Positions 12,301-26,067 of a stretch of 64,000 bases of DNA are shown piece after piece. How positions within the stretch are numbered: the first letter of the stretch is position 1; each line of letters starts with the position of its first letter. Source of the DNA: Liquidambar formosana (Eukaryota; Streptophyta; Magnoliopsida; Saxifragales; Altingiaceae); assembly GCA_039720395.1 (NCBI GenBank), contig CM077823.1:9504107-9568106 (forward strand), read 5' to 3'. The translations under genes and the position numbers were made by a program. Below the pieces are notes generated by a model that searched no databases, was not told where the DNA came from, and saw only the letters and a program-made list of their open reading frames with translations.

Positions 12301-15300
12301 GAACTTCCTGGTGAAATTCCAAACAGGCGAGTGCTTCTTTTTATGTTAATATTCAAAGTTATTGGGAAACGAACTGAAAGTCTTGATGCTTATTCTACAT
12401 CATATATTGCATATTTTAATTGAGCTTGCCTATTACTCTTTTGTTATGTCATTGTATGGTTTACTTGTATAATTTTTTTGCTACATTGGAGAAGAATCGA
12501 CCCCTAGACCTATGACTACCCCAACCCCCACCCACCCCACCGGTACCACCATCTCACTTGCATATTTCAAATTCTGTCGCTACTGGAAGTGAAATAAATA
12601 GAGATAATGTTGGCAATGTCAAAGATCAAGATTTAAGCTAATTATTATTCTTGCGCATGTTGTGATTAGGTATAATTCTTCTATACATGCATGTTGACAT
12701 GTATGGAAACATCATAAAATTTTAAAAATTTATGGGAATGGAATCCCTGGAAACCTAAAGTAAAATATTTCTGTAAGAAAAAGATAAACCAAAAATGATG
12801 GTGAAGGTAAAATGCCTTCATGTCATTTAAATGAAAGATTGCACTAAATTATGTTATAAAATTGGACAAACAAATAGTATAAATTCATCAACCTACTAAA
12901 TACAAGTAAGATAAAATACTGGTAGTATCCAGAAACTAATAAATACATTATGCTCTTTTCTACACTAGTTGCATCATTGGCTCTAAGATACTACATGTCA
13001 CCAACATTGTGCTGAATTATATGTAATGTTGTATGTGGCTGTTATGGTGGGTTTAAGGCTTGTGATTTTAGGGTTTGAAGGGTAGAAGGCTTTTTAGGTG
13101 AACTAGGGTTGGGGTAGATCAAGATTTAAGGGTAATAGTGGCTGGAATTTTAGTAAAAAGGGTGCTGGAATTTCTGGACACCAGCTAGTTTGAGGTTTAG
13201 GATGTTAGGGTAAAGGCTTATGGTGTGGTAATAGGGTTAGGGTTGTGGGAATAGAGTTTTAGGTTGAGAAGATAATGAAAACAGGGGCTGGTTGTGGATT
13301 AATTAGAAAACACAATACTATAGAGAATTGAAGAAAAGAGAAAGAGAAGAAGAAGTAGAAGAAGAAAAAAAACTTAGGCAAGCATGCCTTCAATAATCAA
13401 TCCAAAACACAATTTTTCATCAATCAAAGTCTAAATTCGTTTTGGTACATAGCCCTTATTTATAGACTCTAGAAAACTTGCAAGGCAAGTAAAAATCTTC
13501 TAAAAACAACACTAACCAATATGGAAACCAACTAGGACTCAAATTATACTAAATAGAGAAAGTTTCTTGAATCTTAAATGACTCAACCTAGGAAACAACG
13601 AATATAAAAACTTTTAGAAAATAGAAAGCCTAACCAAATTAGAAAGCATATAAAATAGAAAGTCTCTAAAAGGATTAAAATACCCCTAACCATAAAATTA
13701 TTCCCATACAATGAATATCCCAAATAAATCATAATCTTTCTTTCTTCTTGATATGCTTTGCATCACTTACCCTTGTAATTTGATAGGTATTCTACGTTAC
13801 ACAACACCCATGGAGTATACTTGTTTTCTTGTGGGTTGTGGGAATGCGATCCGTTTTTGGGAAGATGTGTGGAGGGGGGATGTTCCGTTTTCTATTCGTT
13901 TCCCTCGGTTGTTTAATTTATCTTTGGCTCATAATGCTCCCATTGATTCTTTTGTTTCCTCTAGTTCTTTTCCTCTTGCTTGGGATTTGAAATTTTTTCG
14001 GAATCTCAATGATCGGGAATGTGATGAGATGTATTCTTTGTTGTCTTTGCTTGATGGGGTGTCTTTGAGACAGGGAGTTCCCAACAAGAGAATTTGGAAA
14101 GTGGATCCTTCAAGTGTTTTTTCTTGTAAATCTTTTTTTGGTGCTTTGATTGATAATTCTAATGTTCCAGATTTTCTTCCCCATTTGATGATTTGGAAAG
14201 CAAAAGTGCCTTTGAAAGTACAAGTGTTTGCTTGGTTGGTTACTCATAAGAAAATAAATACCAATGATTTATTGCAAAGGAGGAGACCCTTATTTTGTTT
14301 TTCTCCCCAATGGTGTATCATGTGTAAGATGGAGGAAGAAAATGCGGATCATCTCTTTCTCCATTGTCAAATGGCTAAGGGACTTTGGCAGTTGCTTTTT
14401 CAAAGGGTTAGGGTGTGTTGGGTTCCCCCGAGGTCATGCACTAGTATGTTTGAGATAGACTATTGTGGTTTTGGGAAGAGTAAGAGGGCATTAACTCTTT
14501 GGAGGTGTGCTATTATGGCCATGTTTTGGGTTATTTTTTTAAGGTTATTAGTGTTCAAGTTATTAGAAAAAAGGGTACTATTGTAATTCTATCTTTATTA
14601 TGTGCTGAAATATATCATAGAGGAGCCGGCCCTACCAAGGCATACTCTCTCTTTCCTTCTTTCCCTCTCTCTCTCTCTTTTGCTTCTCTTCTCTTCGTCT
14701 CCTCTATTTCTTCTTCTTAAACCAGAACATGGTATCAGAGCTTTACGATCAAGGATAGAAGTTGTTTTTGGAGAGCAGTTGAATCCCTCACTGGTGAAAG
14801 AGTGCTTGTAGTGGACTGTTGAGAGCTTCAAACACATAGCAGACCATCTGGCGATGGTCTACCAAAGTTTTGACAGTGCTGGTTGGTTTCTTGAAGGTTA
14901 TAGAAGCTGTGTTGGGGCTCGACTCAACCCATTGAGGGTCTGGTAGTGGTCGATCAAGTCTGTAGCAGGTCTGGTGGTTGTCGTCTAGGCCCAACAAGCC
15001 TTGTTGGTGCTTGACTAAACCTATAGAAGGTCTGGTGGTGGTTGTCCATGCCTATAGATGCCTACTAGCTGTTCGACAAAGGTTCTGACTTAGCATAGAG
15101 GGTCTAGTTGGGTTCGTCCAGGTCTATAGATGCCTACCAGCTGTTCGACTAAAGGTTTTGGCCTTTGTTCATCTAAGCAGGTCAGTGCTGTTGGTGTGTG
15201 ATCAAGGTGTTACAGGCCCTAACTGTGTTTAACCATGGCTGTGTGGATTGGTTTTGGGGCTGTATTTGATGTTTGTGGTGTTGTTTCTGCTGTTAATGAT

Positions 15301-18300
15301 GCATGCTGTAGTTGTGGGCATTGTTAATAAGTGTAGTAGTGGTACTAGAGTATTTCTTGTCTCTAGTGACAAGGTGTGAAGTGTGTTAGTACCCTCTTTG
15401 ACTACTAGTTGTGACGTTATTTGTGCTATTGGTATAATTTTGGATATGTTGAAGGAATCCTTGCAAAGAGTGATATCATGGCAGACTATGTTACATGGAC
15501 TCGGGTGTGGGTGTCAGGTGCGGGTATGTGTCCAGGTGTCGGATTCGTCTACTTTTCAAAGATTTTTCACTGTTTTGAAGTGTCGAGCAGGAGTACCCAC
15601 ACCCATGTCACAAGTGTCCGACATGGGTACTTCACACATTTTGAAGTGTCCATGTAACATAGATGGCAGATAGTGGTGAGACTAAGATTGCTCCAAATCC
15701 TCCTCCTTCTGATAACACAGTTGTGCAGATTACTACTGTTAAATTAAATGGAACTAATTATTTGATTTGGGCTCAAGCAGTGAAGGTGTTTCTTGGAGCT
15801 AAGGGCAAACTAAAATCTATTTTATCTAATCCCCCACCAAACACTAGCTCTAGCTATGAAGAATGGGAGCGTGACAATTATTCAGTGATGACTTGGTTAT
15901 GGAATAGTATGGAACCAAGTGTGAGTGCTAATCATATGTTTGTGAATACTGCCAAGGAGATTTGGGATAGTGTGAGAGAGACTTATTCTATGGAGAAAAA
16001 TGTTTTCTGTATTTATGAGTTGTATGAGAAAATGTTTCTTTTAGAACAAGGTGACAAAAGCTTGGGTACTTATTATGGAGAGTTTAAGGGAATCTGTGAT
16101 GAATTGAATTAGTACTATCCGTTGATTGTGGATTTGGCTATAGTAAAGCAGCAATGTGAGGAGTTTTAGGTGTCCAAATTTCTCTCTAGTGTACGTCCCA
16201 GTCTTTAGTCTGTTCGTAGTCAGATTTTGGCCAGGTGGTATTCCCTCATTGAATAATGTCTATGCTCGACTACAAAGAGCATCAATGGCTCCTTCGTCCA
16301 CATGTACATCCACTTTAGCGGGTAGGGAGAATTCTATTCTTGTGGTATCTGCTAACAATCACACCTCTAGTAGAGGACGTGGTCCCTATGGAGGTAGTCA
16401 TGGTGATCGTGTTGGTGATATGACCGGTAGAAGGGGTGGACATATGGGATGCCATGGTCGTGGTTGTGGAGGTGTGAGGAAATGCACTTATTGTGGTGGA
16501 GACAACCACTTAGCTGAAAAGTGTTGGGACTTGCATGGTAAACCAGCTTGGGCACATCAAGCTGTTTATACTGCTAAGAGTAGTATGCCACCACCACAGC
16601 CATCAGTATTGCCTTGCCATCTACTTAGTGCTACCAATGGTGAGTCTATAACTCTTTCTCGTGAGGAGTATGGCGCTTTAGTTCAAAAGGCTCAACAGTT
16701 TTCCACCCATGATGTTGCCACATTTGCTCATTTAGGTATGGTTACTTATTTCGCTAATTCCCCTTCAGCTTCTTGGGTAATTGACTCAGGGGGCTTTTGC
16801 ACATATGACTGGTTAGTCAAAGTTATTTTCTGATTTAAAACAATTTCCTACCACCTCATCTATTGTGCTTGCTGATGGTCGATCTTGTGTTGTAGTTGGG
16901 AGTGGGACTATAAATCCCTTTTCCTCTATACAACTTTCTTTAGTTCATTATGTTCCTCAGTTACCTTTTAATCTTTTGTCTGTCAGTTAGTTAACTAAGT
17001 CTTTTAACTATTTAGTAACCTTTTATCCTACTTCTTGTGTGTTTTAGGACCTCCAAACGAAGAAGATGATTAGTGGAGGGCATGAACAGAATGGACTCTA
17101 TTATCTTGATGTGATACCTCCTGTTGGTGATGTGGCTCTTCGTTCGTTTGTGAGTGCACATCAATGGCATTTTCGTCTTGGCCATTCTTCCTTGAAGTTG
17201 CTAAAGCATGTGGTGCCTTCAATAGCGTCTGTGTCCAGTTTAGAGTGTGAGGCTTGCCAATTAGGCAAGCACTATAGAGTGTCCTTTCCTTCTAGAGTCA
17301 ATAATCGTCGGTCTTCTCCCTTTGAGGTTGTTCATATCGACTTTTGGGTCCTAGCAGAGTTAAGAGTATGTTGGGGTTTTCTTACTTTGTTACATTTATT
17401 GATGAATTTTCAAGAATGACTTGGCTTTTCTTAATAAAGGATCGTCTTGAAGTTACTTTTGTCTTTAAATTGTTTCATAAGGAAATTGAAAATCAATTTG
17501 GGTGTGCTATTCGGATTTTGCATTATGATAATGTTATGGAATTTACCAAAGGTGCTCTTCCTGCATATTGTGATTCTATTAGTATAATTCATCAAACATT
17601 ATGTACCTATACCCCTCAGCAAAATGATGTAGCTGAACGCAAAAACCTTCATTTGGTTGAAATAGCTAGAACTGTGATGTGTCATATGCATGTTCCTAAA
17701 ATTTTTTGGGGTGATGCTATTCTTACTGCTTGTTATCTCATAAATCGAATGCCTTCATCTGTGTTGCATGGCAAGACCCCCTACTCTAATCTTTATCCTC
17801 ATCAACCCCTATTTGAACTTCCATCTCGTATTTTTGGTTGTGTGTGCTTTGCTCAAATCCTCACTCTAGGTAATGATAAATTATCTCTTCATGCTATCAA
17901 ATGTGTTTTTATGTGATACTCTAGGACTTAAAAAGGTTATAAATGTTCGAACCCCCAAACCCGTCATTACTTTGTATCAACTGATGTGACTTTCTTTGAG
18001 AATACATATTTTTTTTCTCCTTAAACCCAGGGTCTTCATAATAATATGATTACATATGTGACTCCTCATCCCTTGCCTATTGCTGTTGATTCTCTTGTGA
18101 GTTCTCTACCTTTAGTGCTTTAGATGAAGCCACTTTAAGTGTACCAACGGAAAGGTACTTGTGTACCAGCCAGTTCTGCTCTAACCATCAATCTTCCACT
18201 TCTTTTGAGGTTCCTTCTTCTTCTACACCTCCTATTGCCTTAAGGAAAGGTACACGTTCTTGCACTTTTCATCCTATTGAAAAAGTGCTTTCTTATTCTA

Positions 18301-21300
18301 ATCTATCACCTCAATATCGTACCTTTCTATCTTCTTTGTCTTTTGTGTCTCTCCCATCTTCTCATGTTCAGGTTGTGTCTTCTCCTGAGTGGAAACATGC
18401 TATGGATGAGGAAATGGTAGCATTACACAAGAATAATACTTGGGAACTTATGTCATTACCTCCGGGAAAGCAGGTTGTTGGCTGTCGTTGGGTGTATGCT
18501 ATTAAATGTCACCCTGATGGTACGATTGAACGGTTGAAGGCTCGCTTAGTTGCTAAGGGCTATACTCAAACCTTTGGTGTGGATTATTTTGAGACATTTT
18601 CTCCAGTCGCTCGTCTTAGTTCAGTTCGTCTCATTCTTTCTGTTGTTGTTATTCAAGGTTGGCTACTTTTTCAGCTTGATATTAAAAATGCCTTCTTACA
18701 TGGTGATCTTTTAGAGGAAGTGTATATGGAGCAACCTCCAGGGCATGTTGCTCAGGGGGGGAGTCTCATATGGTTTGTCGTCTGAAGAAAGCTATTTATG
18801 GGCTGAAACAATCTCCAAGAGATTGGTTTGAGAAATTTAGTACTATAGCTGCAAAGTATGGCTTGCGACAAGTGGAAGTTGATCATTCAATATTTGTGAG
18901 ATAGGGAACAAGTGGAATAAATATTTTGGCAGTGTATGTGGATGACATTGTTGTCACTGGAAGTATAAAGAAGGTATTGATGAATTGAAGAGACATTTGA
19001 GTCAGCATTTCCATATGAAAGATTTATGAAAACTGAGAAATTTTTTGGGGATTGAAGTTGCTAGATCCTTAAAGGGAATCTCACTTTCTCAAAGGAAGTA
19101 TGTGTTGGACTTGTTGAATGAAACTAGACTAATGGGTGCAAAACCGGTGGATACTCCCATGGATCCTAATGTCAAGTTTGATAAGGAGTCTAGGGTACCA
19201 CTTGATGATCCAGGGAGATATAGAAGACTTGTTGGAAAATTGATATATCTTACTGTAACACGATCTAATATCACCTTCGTTGTAGGAGTGGTCAGTTAGT
19301 TTATGCAGGATCCCAAACAGACATATTGGGAAGCAGTTTGTTGTATAGTGAGATACCTAAAGTCATCCCCATGGTAAAGGTCATGTGTTTAAAGCTACAA
19401 ACAGATTAGATGTAGTTGGTTTTTCAGATGTGGATTAGGCTGGTGATCACCTTGACAGAAGGTCAATTTCAGGATATTGTGTTCTTTTGGGAGGAAACTT
19501 AGTTACATGGAAGAGTAAGAAGCAAAATGTAGTTGCTAGATCGAGTGCAGAAGTTGAATACGGGGCTATGGCTCATACTGCTTCTAAAATGGTTTGGGTA
19601 AAGTAACTTTTGCAAGAAATTGGGTTTACTAGCAATACTCCCATGAAAATGTACTATGATAACCAAGCTGTGATGTACATTGCAAACAATCTAGTATTCC
19701 ATGAGAGAACAAAGCATATTGAAGTTGATTGTCACTTTGTGAGGGATATGGTGAAGAAGAAGCACATTGTAATCGAGTATGTTAAATCAGGAGATCAATT
19801 TGGAGACATTTTTACTAAAGCTTTGGGAAAAAGTAAGTTTTTAGATATGTGTAACAAGCTGGGCATGATTGATATCTGTGCTCCACCTTGAGGGGGAGTG
19901 TTAAGGTTATTAGTGTTCAAGTTATTAGAAATAAGGGTACTTTTGTAATTCTATCTTTATTATGTGCTGAAATATATCATAGAGGAGCCGGCCCTACCAA
20001 GGCAGACTCTCTCTTTCTTTCTTTCCCTCTTTCTCTCTCTCTTCCTTCTCTTCTCTTCCTCTCCTCTATTTCTTCTTCTTAAACCAGAACAGGTTAGAAA
20101 GGAATGCTAGAGTTTTTGAGGATAAATTTGCGATGGATGATGGATTATGGGAGTGTGTTTCTTTTTTAGCGTCCTTTTGGGCTTCGGCTTCCAAGGACTT
20201 TGCTGGAATTCCATTGTTTATGATTAAGCAAGATTGGAAGTCAATTTGTATTTTGTCGTTCTCTTTTTATTTTCTTGTATTGTGTGAGGACCACTTGTCC
20301 TCCTCCTTTTGTACTTTGTTATTTTCTTAATAAAATCTTCTCTTTGTTGTTGACAAAAAGAAAAAAAAAAAAGAAAAAAGAAAAAGGAAAAAAGGGTATC
20401 ACCTGGTTGTCATATTATTTTAGTATTCCTTTTGTTAAGTTTCCAACCTAACTAAAAGCCTAAGCTATTGGGTGGAGGGCCCAAACATGTATATGAATCC
20501 ATATTAAACTTAGTATTTAATCGATGTGGGGCATGGGACATCCCACACTCCCCCTCATGTGCAAGCCTAACATGACAACAACTAGCTTGTCATGTGGACA
20601 ACAACTATGGGCTCACGAACGAAGTAGGTCCAACAACAACAACAACAATATTGGGCTCTGATACCATGTTAAGTTTCCAACCTAAAAGCCTAAGCTATTA
20701 GGTGGAGGGTGCAAACAGATATATGAAGCCATATTAAACTTAATATTTAATCGATGTGGGACGTGGGACTTCCCAACATCTTCATTTCTACTACTACTCT
20801 TGCTGAAGTTGCGTCCTGTAAATTAACTTAAAATTTGTGTATTTCTATAAGCTTTAGATTCTAAAGGCTTTCTGGTTTTGGTTTGGGTTGACAAATGACA
20901 ATCTCCACTTGTTTATGAACAGGCTGGTTCAAGTTGAATTTATTCTTCATTTAGGCAAGAACCAGTCTGACTGCCCTGTTTCTTCTCATATTTGCATGCT
21001 TGTAAGATGCTTTCCAATATTTGCAGTGGCATCTCTTACATGCCTCTACTTGCACGCTAATTATATGCCCTATATTTGAGATACGAGAGAGCCTCATGTA
21101 ACACCAGATTTTTTGAAATTCTGCTTGTAGTGATTTCATTATTTGGCATTATCACATTCTTAAAATGAGTGAAGTTTGGTTGTTATCTTGTAACATTATT
21201 TGACCTGATCATATTGACTATATGATTGTAATATTAGTGGAGTTTGGAAACCAAGGAACTAGCAGTTTTTCTTGGGAACATGCTTTCTTGCTTTAGGCTT

Positions 21301-24300
21301 CTGACAATTTCTTAGAGTTTTCTGAAGATAAGATATCCTTCTGTTTTGCTCATCTTGCAGTGAATTGCATTTCTTCATAAAGCAAAGAAGAGCTGTCCAT
21401 TTCGCGTGGCTTTCTGGAGCAGGTATCTATCATGGTGGCCTAAATTTTGGAGCACAGCATAGGTAGAGGATGACATCCATGACTTTTGACCTTATTTTGA
21501 GCTGAACTATATTTGTAGATTCTCATATATGTTGCTTTCATGGATACTAGATTTGTGGTTCTTTTATGTGAATGTTCTCAACTTATATTGGTGCTTTTTA
21601 GTAGTGTGTTGTTTCTTATGTATAATACTTACTTTCCTACTTTTTACTCCTCGGGTTTATTTATTTATTTATTTTTCTTTTGTTGTTTTGGGGGGGGGGG
21701 GGGGGGGGGAATCTCTTGGTTAGTTCACCAAATGGAGATGAAAATTTTGTCGAGAACAAGGCGCTTTTGGACTATGCAAAATTATCTGAAGGTGCTGAAG
21801 CTGTTAAACCTAGTTCTCTGTCAGTGTCTGAATTTCATTTTCTGCTTCTCATTGGGAATAAGGTTAAGGTGCGTATATAAATACTCATGATTTACTTAAT
21901 GCTTTATATGCTGCCCATTGCTTGTCAACTTTATCGATCTGAACTACTTCTATGCCAGTAACAAGTTTTAGGCAATATAGTTTGGCAGGGCCTGTACTTT
22001 ATGGGTTTCAATTTTCACCATTCTCTATCCATTTTCACGTTTTTCTATGCTATTAGCATAATTTTTTTGTGCATTTTTACATTTCCCATGCAATGATTGC
22101 TTTGTTAAATTCATCTTAACATGTGCCCTAAAGGGCACACATGTTGAGCAATCCCATACTTTATTATGCTCACAATGTGACATGCTGAAAAATGAAACTC
22201 AAGTTCAAGATTATTTTATTTTGTTTTTGTTAGTGTTTATGAGGGATTGCCTAAATTATACATTCATTAGCCTTTAAAATTTTTATTTATGTTTTATAGG
22301 TAGTAAATAGAATCAGTGAACAAATCATAGAGGAACTTCAGTTTGATCAAACATCAGATTCAGTTTCAAAGGGTATCATTGGATTATGCAGTGATGCCTC
22401 TGCCGGGTTGTTCTATGCATATGACCAGAACTCCATCTTTCAGGTTTATCTTTGATGACCAATTTTTATTTTCTGTTTCATATCTGCGGTGCACTCTGTG
22501 CTGTTCTTAATTTTGACCTGCTGAATTTGAGAATTATTGCAGGTGTCTGTTAATGATGAAGGTCGGGATATGTGGAAAGTTTACCTGGACATGAAGGAGT
22601 ACGCTGCAGCTTTAGCAAATTGTCGTGACCCATTCCAGAGGGACCAAGTATATCTAGTGCAGGTCATGGATTATTGATTTTGTTGCAAATAAAGCGACCG
22701 CTATTCCATTTTTAGATTTTCTCTATACTCTCTTGTCACAAAAAATTTCTGAAGTCAACCACCATAACCACCTTATGGTGATGTACATTCTTGTACAGAA
22801 TTTTGTAATTATTTGATTAGTATCTCACTAGAGTAATTTTTATGCAGGCTGAAGCTGCTTTCATCTCTAGGGATTTCCACAGAGCAGCATCTTTTTATGC
22901 AAAAGTATATTTTATGTTTCTTGATTTTTTTATGCTGAAGTATTAGCATATTTCTAATTAATTATTAGGTATTTAGACTTTAAATACGGTAACAAACCTT
23001 TTTATTGCAACTTAGATTTTCCCTTTTTTTTTTTTTTTTATTTTAATGTATAATTTTCACTTTCTAGTTTCCTTATTTATGATGCTAAATGGTAAGTAAA
23101 TGATGTAGAACATCCACCCCAAGATCACACAACTCACAATAGTAACCAGCACTCACAGATTAAGCAAAGAAATAAGAAGAAAAGAAGAAAGAAGCAACCT
23201 AGGAATTGGCACCTAGGGTTTGTTTGGAGTCAGCACCAAACATGTAAGTTCTCAAACTTTTAATTATCAATAGCATAAATCAAACCCTAAAAGTTAAGAG
23301 TCTTATATAGACTCCAGTACATCAAATAAGGAAATAGAAATAATAATCCCAAAATAAAAGCCAAATAAAATAAAATAACATAAAAAAAAGGAAATAAACC
23401 CTGCTGCTCCTCTAATGTTCCATCGTGTCTAGCCATAGGTCATGGGGTATGCTGTCCAGCGGCGCTCATACACGTGTGATCGGAGGTCTAGGCCTGGTGT
23501 CCGCACCAATAAATTTTCAATTTGTAGCCATTTCAAGGGAGTAAACATGTTATAGTTGTTCCTGCTGTTACAATTGAGGGATGCATTGGGAGATTGTCAA
23601 ATGAAGACCACCAAATGGGCTTAGAACTAATCATGGTTGATGAACCTAGGGAGATTAGAGGGTTTACATACTATTGAACAATTAAGGTTGCAGACTAGCA
23701 AGAATAAAGTGGCTATAACAAAGTCAAGAAAATGGCCTCGGGACAAATTTTGAAAAATTTTGGAACATTTGAGGATATTAGAGTGGTCATTGATTGGTGG
23801 ACCAGTAAGGAGAAGTAATTGATTCAACTTAAAGGCACCAGTGTGCCATAAGGAGAAAGGAAAAGCTCAAAGAATGTGGGTTAAGGTGGTGAGAAAATAC
23901 ATGATTGAATAACTATGAGTACGTAGCAGAACATTGAGAACTAAGATAGAAAAATAGCAACACTGGAAGGGGCTATAACAAAGTTGAAAAATAAAAAGGC
24001 CTTGGGGCCAAATGGTATACCAAGAAAGGTTGGGCAGTTTTGTAGATATTTGAGTGGACATTGATTTGTCCAGCTGTAAGGAGCAGTGATTGATTCAACT
24101 TAAGGGTGCTGGGTGCCACAAGGACGAGGAAAGCAAAAAAGAACATGGGTTGAGGCGTTTAGAAAATACATGATTGCCTATGAACTTTGAGGGGATATGG
24201 ACCAAGATGGAGCTGAACAGTGAAAAGGATTTCTGTAGTCCAACCCAGGCAGTTGGGATTACAGGTTTTGTTGAGTTGTGTGGATTGATCATTGGCTTGG

Positions 24301-25609
24301 TTAGCGTAGTCTGTTAGCAAAATTTATGACAAAGAATGTGATGGGTGAGTGGGGCAAGCAGTAAGATGAGGAATATGGATATTATAATACTTAGAGAAGT
24401 AATCCCCCATGTGTCCCTTTTACAACCTGTTAAGTTTCCAACTTAAAAGCCTAAGCTTATAAGTGGAGGGCCCAAACAAGTATATATGAAGTTATGTCAA
24501 GGTTTTTAATTAACCGATGTGGGTAGTGGGACTTCCCAACACTCCCCATCGGGAAGCTGAGGTCTTGAGCTTGACTCCTGCCAACCCCTTGAGGCCACCC
24601 ACACAAGGTTCCATGGTTCTCATGGGCCTTGGGTTAACTGGTTCATATGGGTTGCAGGGTCTTGCATGGGCCTAGGGTTTACTCATAAGAGGTTCCTCAT
24701 ATAAAAAATAAATAAATTACTACTGGAGAAGCAAGTTGATCTTTTGTAGTGCTGGTTTTGGCCCATATGGCCAGATCAGATCTCGTGAATGAAGATTTCA
24801 TGGATGGATGGAAGGACCATCTACAAAGATAAAATTATATTTTATATACGAAATGACTTATGGCAGGATATCAATCTATCGAATTCCAGGTAGATCCCCC
24901 AGAGCGAGATATTAATCGCTGGATATAAGTATATGTAATTTTCAAAATGAGATTTGATGGTTTGCGAACCCACAGTTTTTGCACATCTGCCCCAGGTCAT
25001 TGCTCAGGTTTGCAATACTTGGTTGTTGGCTCAATTCTTGCATCAGAACAAGGTTCTTAAGGAGTCAATTACCTGAATGTGTTCATTGAGAAACTTTGAT
25101 GAGTGTGAGGAACGAGTGTTCCGCAACTGTCTAATGCTGACATATTTTAAGATTGGATCTTACAAGAGCCAAGATTTTTATTTTTTTTATTTTCATTTTT
25201 TTGCTGGGTCTTACTAGAGATAAGCTGGCATATACTGAAAGATGAGGTTCTTGTAGGAAATAGGAAGTTGGGACTCATATTTTTGTCGTTTGGTCGCAAT
25301 TACTCTTCAGGTGCCTTTGTTGCCAAATATACAGCTCACTGGTTATTTGTATTTTGAAACAGTGTAACAAATAGTTCAAACTACATTGCATGGTTTGGTT
25401 CTTGCGGTAACAAAATGGCAGTTTTTATCCATAAATGGCCATGAATTTTTTTGCATGATCGTCCATTGGTGAAGTCACTGTATTGTATAACAATGGCAAA
25501 GTATTTACTTGGGCAACAATTCTTCTAGACTTGCGATTCTTTTAGACTTGGAAGGAATTATTTTCTTTTTTTATTTAAAGCTTTATATATTGTGGAAATC
25601 TGTATTAAA

Positions 25610-25649
<40 letters not shown>

Positions 25650-26036
25650 AGAGAGAGTGAGAGAGAGAGAGAGAGAGAAAGAGAGAGTGAGAGATCTGTA
25701 TTAAAGTGATTATCTCATGGGATAATGTCTTTGTTATTTGTCAACTCAAAAATGCCAAACTTTTAACTGATGAAAGTATGTTTTGCAGATTAACTATATC
25801 TTATCATTTGAAGAGATCACTTTGAAGTTTATTAGTGTGAGTGAACAGGTAATTGCAGTGTTGTTTCACGTATAGTATGCTACATGCGGTAATAATGATG
25901 TACAAACGTATCTATTGAATCTACTGAAAGGATTATCTATATTGGTATAGATAATGCCTTTGAGCTCATTTGGGTCAGCTTCATTGGCATAGTTAGATAT
26001 TTTGCATGCTATAATTGTTTTTAGGGTAAATTGCAG

Positions 26037-26067
<31 letters not shown>

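Larger units (their letters stand above)
14537..20091 (+). mobile_element. Ty1/copia LTR retrotransposon, 5,555 bp, degenerate
   Basis: Two 193-bp LTRs (14537-14729 and 19899-20091) differ at about ten positions. A primer-binding site, gag, protease, integrase, reverse transcriptase and RNase H lie in copia order, and a polypurine tract precedes the 3' LTR. Frameshifts and stops break every domain, so it is not autonomous. It sits inside an L1 in VPS18 intron 6 and itself carries a 177-bp MITE at the gag start. The expected 5-bp duplication is not preserved: the right flank is GGTTA, while the left flank shows a small deletion against the L1 consensus. Confidence 0.92.
12327..21360 (+). other. 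VPS18 intron 6, 9,034 nt, GC-AG borders, nested transposons
   Basis: Donor GCGAGT at 12327, acceptor CATCTTGCAG at 21360. Host-like sequence occupies the two ends. 13826-20395 is an L1 split by a copia element, and 20433-20778 is an antisense TRIM. 12330-13260 shows no recognisable element. 20779-21360 is ordinary AT-rich intron. Confidence 0.8.

Noticed and set aside
12321..12335. GT donor at 12331 for VPS18 exon 5
   Set aside because: It would add AGGCGA and shift the frame into the next exon; the GC donor at 12327 gives the conserved 'IPNSELHFF' reading.
14788..15480. Tandem phrases 'cagctgttcgac' and 'gtctggtggtgg' in the copia leader as a separate element
   Set aside because: They lie between PBS and gag and have no ends of their own; treated as copia leader sequence.
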